Positions 35,068 to 37,872 of a DNA stretch of 37,872 bases are shown piece by piece. The notes under the pieces are model-generated. The model had not been told where the DNA came from. It did no database searches and saw only the letters and a program-made list of their open reading frames with translations. The DNA lies in the IMG/VR virus record IMGVR_UViG_3300047491_000158, positions 1 through 37,872 of that record; one strand, written 5' to 3'. Numbering within the stretch: the first letter of the stretch is position 1; each line of letters starts with the position of its first letter. This stretch comes from a virus. The position numbers were made by a program, and so were the translations under genes.

Positions 35068-37872
35068 GGTGTGTTCAGAATCCCTGCATCTTTAGCCTTC
35101 TGTAAAATTCTCAAAGCATCGGCTCCACCGTTATAGACATGAAGAACATAAGTTGGGTTGTTAGTAGTTGTTCCACCTCTCCCACCTGTACCGGGTTGCA
35201 TAGCAGCTAGTATATCTCCTGCGGCAAATCTATAAGGCTGTATACGTCCATTACGTTCTACAAAAAGGGCGTCTTGGGTTGATATAGTAGGTGCTAACCC
35301 TGATTTATTTACAGCATCTGCTGCACTAGAATTAAGCTTGCTTGTATCTACAGGTAATCCCGCTATTATGTCATCAACAACAGACAAAGCATCTTCATAA
35401 GACACATTGTTCTTGCCTAACAAACTCATAACATCAGCTCTTTTCCTATCCCTTTCTAACTTTGCTGCCAAATCATCATTGATAAGTTTATCCCGTCTTG
35501 CTTTTTCTGCTTTGTCAGGGGTTTTCTCATCAATAGAAGATGTGGCATCCCCTATTATGCCTTCTTGCTTGTATATATCCAAACGGGCTTTTTTCTCTGC
35601 TTCATTAGCAAGCTTATCTGCATATTCTGCATATTCTTGACTATATCCTACTTGTCCTTTATCGTAATCTTTTATGGCATCTTTTCCTGCTGCTTTTATT
35701 TGGGCTTCATACTTTTCAACTTTTTCCATCCCCACTTTATCTATAAGTGCTTTTTGAAGTTGAGCAGCTCCCTCCGTATAAACCACATCCTCAGCAGTAG
35801 TCACTCCTTTTTTAAGAGTACTACTTGCCACAGTATCCCTTATACTTCTTCTGGTCTGTATTAAATTTTGATTTACATTTTTGCTTTTCCTTGCCGCATC
35901 AATTTTATCTTGTATTTCTTGTTTCTGTCCAGGCTTTGCTTTCTTTAACTGCCCTGTTAAATTTAGTATTTCAGAGTCTAGTGCGGCATTTCTAGCGTTT
36001 AAACTTTCTATTTCTTTTCCTATATTTGTTATGGCTTCATCCTTTGCTTCCTTTTCCTCATTTTCCCCAAACCCTAATATATTTGCTATTTTTGCTACAT
36101 TCGTATCAATCTTTGAAAGAATCCATTGAACACCCTGTTCTAATAATTTTGTCATTTCACTAGTGTTACGCGCCACCTCCTGTGCCAATTCTAAATCCTT
36201 ACTGATTTGTTCTTTATCTGCTGTTTGAGCAGTCCCCCAAGCCATCGCAAAAGAATTAAAATCTTTATCAACTTTTACATTTTGTTTTATAGATTCATCC
36301 AAGCTATAATCGCCAAATTTGTCTTTAAATGCTTTTATCCAATTTCCTTCCTTATCCATGAAAATACCTAATTGATTTACTAACTCTGTATTTTGATTAT
36401 AAGCGTCAGGATCAGTTTGTTTTTTTAATCTTTCAAAACTTGCGGCTATGTCAGACAAAGCCGATTTCATAGCCATAATTTCTTCTGTGCTTTTACCTAA
36501 TGTGTTTTGAAAACCTATCATTTCGGCTAGAGCCTGATCGCTATTCACATTCATATTTTGTAAAGATTTCTTATTAGCCGCCCACAAAGCATTAGCCTCT
36601 ACAAGTAAAGTACCTATTGGACCCATCGCTTGTAAATTACGAGAGGCACCCGCTAAACCACCTATTGTTTTTCCTTGTGCCACATTCCAAGATGCTTTGA
36701 TCGACCTGACTAACTCATCATCAGTCCCTTTTAAGGTAAGCATCAAATCTGCAATTTGTTTTTCAGATTGAGAACCTAATTTTTTGATTACATCATCGGT
36801 GCTTGTTTCTTTTGTGATGCCTATTTTACCTAAAGCGTCCCAAAACAACTTGGCTTTATCTTCTGGTTGTGCTTTTAGTTTTCGTAGCATTTCATTAACA
36901 TTGGCAGTAACATCGGCAGATATTATTCCCATAATATTGCCTAAATTACCACCACCGGACATAAGAGCTTTTTTGACTAAATCCGTATAGTTTAACCCTT
37001 TAAAACCTTTACTCAAAGATTGAGTCATTTCTTCTGCTTTTTTCTTACCAACTATTTTGCTCAAATTAGAGAGTAAGCCAACTGTTTCCTCTATACGAGT
37101 GTTATACTGACCCATCCCTGCTGTTGCCTGCATCACTATGCCAAAGAATTTCTTGGTCGAGAAATTAGATTGTTGTGCTGCCATAGCTATCTCACTAAAT
37201 CTCTCATTCACACCTTGCAAAGTCATTCCAAGTTCGTTCATATAATCAGATGTAGCACCAGCAAGATCACCTGTTGATACTCCTAATAACTTCGTATAGG
37301 TCAAAGCACTTTGAGTTGCTTCTTTTAGATTCTCAATTTCGCTGGCACCTCTTTTAGATTCTGTGGCTATCTTTCTAAATGATATATTAGCGTCAGCATA
37401 AGCACCTAATATCTGTATGTGATCTTTTGCTGTTGTCCCCCATATCCTGTTGAAATTGAAAGCCTCTGCAAAACCACGACTTATCTTATTTAAACTCTCT
37501 CCCACACCTTCATATCGCTTTCCCAAATCGTTAGCTGCAACTCCTGAATCCAACAAGGTTTTATTTAACTCTTTGGTTTGAGCGTCAGCATCTATTATTA
37601 TCTTTACGAGTGCTGCAAACCCCGCAACCAAAGCCCCAATAGCCATAATAGAAGGACCGATTGTTTTAAGCAGGCTTCCTATACCTTCTGTACCAGCAAA
37701 CTTCTCCGATGCTCTCACCCCTATATTAGACAGACCCTTGCCCATTCTTTTAGCTATTACGTCAGATATTCCCGCCATATCTTTGGAAAAGACACCACCA
37801 ACAACACCCTTAACATCACCTTGAATTGCTTTGTTTCGTTTTAAAATAGATTTCTGATGTTTTTCTAATCCT
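35064..37872 (-). CDS. Tape-measure-like protein, 5' end outside window
   Basis: The frame is open from the right edge through at least 935 codons, so the N-terminus is missing. An ATG at 37778 is internal: the frame continues 31 codons upstream without a stop, and no ribosome site precedes it. Counting from that Met, residues about 37-63 are hydrophobic (a likely membrane-inserting segment), followed by long helices rich in Ala, Lys, Glu and Gln (FSEIAMAAQQSNFSTKKFFG) typical of tape measures. A charged coiled-coil region spans about 560-800. The end (about 840-904) has the recurring tape-measure C-terminal pattern: DALFVERNGRIQPYRFAAGD, a Gly-rich stretch, then YVLHVYNGG. Such proteins fix tail length, fill the tube and dock on the hub. 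The C-terminal docking role fits the adaptor and hub genes immediately downstream. The 3' end is TGA, overlapping the next start. Confidence 0.78.
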   Translation of the reverse strand, partial: GLEKHQKSILKRNKAIQGDVKGVVGGVFSKDMAGISDVIAKRMGKGLSNIGVRASEKFAGTEGIGSLLKTIGPSIMAIGALVAGFAALVKIIIDADAQTKELNKTLLDSGVAANDLGKRYEGVGESLNKISRGFAEAFNFNRIWGTTAKDHIQILGAYADANISFRKIATESKRGASEIENLKEATQSALTYTKLLGVSTGDLAGATSDYMNELGMTLQGVNERFSEIAMAAQQSNFSTKKFFGIVMQATAGMGQYNTRIEETVGLLSNLSKIVGKKKAEEMTQSLSKGFKGLNYTDLVKKALMSGGGNLGNIMGIISADVTANVNEMLRKLKAQPEDKAKLFWDALGKIGITKETSTDDVIKKLGSQSEKQIADLMLTLKGTDDELVRSIKASWNVAQGKTIGGLAGASRNLQAMGPIGTLLVEANALWAANKKSLQNMNVNSDQALAEMIGFQNTLGKSTEEIMAMKSALSDIAASFERLKKQTDPDAYNQNTELVNQLGIFMDKEGNWIKAFKDKFGDYSLDESIKQNVKVDKDFNSFAMAWGTAQTADKEQISKDLELAQEVARNTSEMTKLLEQGVQWILSKIDTNVAKIANILGFGENEEKEAKDEAITNIGKEIESLNARNAALDSEILNLTGQLKKAKPGQKQEIQDKIDAARKSKNVNQNLIQTRRSIRDTVASSTLKKGVTTAEDVVYTEGAAQLQKALIDKVGMEKVEKYEAQIKAAGKDAIKDYDKGQVGYSQEYAEYADKLANEAEKKARLDIYKQEGIIGDATSSIDEKTPDKAEKARRDKLINDDLAAKLERDRKRADVMSLLGKNNVSYEDALSVVDDIIAGLPVDTSKLNSSAADAVNKSGLAPTISTQDALFVERNGRIQPYRFAAGDILAAMQPGTGGRGGTTTNNPTYVLHVYNGGADALRILQKAKDAGILNTP

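Noticed and set aside
37776-37778. ATG at 37778 as the start of the tape-measure gene
   Set aside because: The frame stays open to the window edge and no ribosome-binding sequence precedes this ATG, so it is internal.
3671-37844. Many other 60-130-codon frames, mostly on the plus strand
   Set aside because: All lie inside long minus-strand genes with good ribosome sites and tight junctions. Their translations are unlike real proteins and none has supporting context.
1-37872. Alternative genetic code (TAG or TGA reassigned), as in some huge gut phages
   Set aside because: TAA, TGA and TAG each end genes at overlaps with the next start, and very long frames read through without needing reassignment.

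Overview
The window is a single-direction block of virion structural genes from a contractile-tailed phage (myovirus) or a closely related prophage or tail-like element. Every gene lies on the minus strand, so transcription runs from base 37872 towards base 1. Genes abut or overlap by a few bases (ATGA, TAATG and similar junctions), and only two gaps exceed 20 nt: 9361-9414 and 13296-13322. No stretch over 300 bases lacks a gene. I see no tRNA, rRNA, CRISPR array, insertion sequence or integrase. One tail/baseplate module fills nearly 38 kb and still runs off both edges, and it includes a 3,780-residue protein, so a jumbo or huge phage is the most natural source. The sequence is moderately AT-rich by eye. 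TAA, TGA and TAG all serve as stops at gene junctions, and more than 12,000 codons read without recoding, so the standard bacterial code applies. Ribosome-binding sites are AGGA/GGAG type. The host cannot be named from this window.

Layout in order of transcription. (1) 37872-35064: tape-measure-like protein, 5' end outside the window. (2) 35067-32952: two paralogous tail-hub/tube-adaptor candidates. (3) 32950-27944: a gp27/gpD-type baseplate hub with a SleB-like peptidoglycan hydrolase domain inserted in it and a long C-terminal extension. (4) 27947-25521: a gp5/VgrG-like spike with an OB fold and beta-helix. (5) 25518-9415: a 16-kb block holding a small Gly-rich repeat protein, the 3,780-residue protein, a 79-residue helical protein, a 994-residue protein with helical ends and a 295-residue coiled-coil protein. 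(6) 9360-1: the wedge proteins, namely gp25-like, gp6/gpJ-like, and a protein of at least 1,547 residues with an N-terminal region resembling the next wedge protein; it runs off the left edge.

Taken together, groups 1-4 and 6 follow the classic order of Mu-type and P2-type contractile tails: tape measure, adaptor, hub, spike, gp25, J, I/wedge. The tape measure would set tail length and dock on the hub; hub plus spike would pierce the envelope, with the embedded hydrolase cutting peptidoglycan; gp25/J/wedge would form the surrounding baseplate. Group 5 departs from that scheme. It sits exactly between spike and gp25 and probably encodes extra baseplate parts (a tip, and a giant peripheral or scaffold-like protein) that I cannot assign to known families. 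This block is the most likely place for something undescribed. The assignments rest on motifs and gene order read by eye; no database search was possible.
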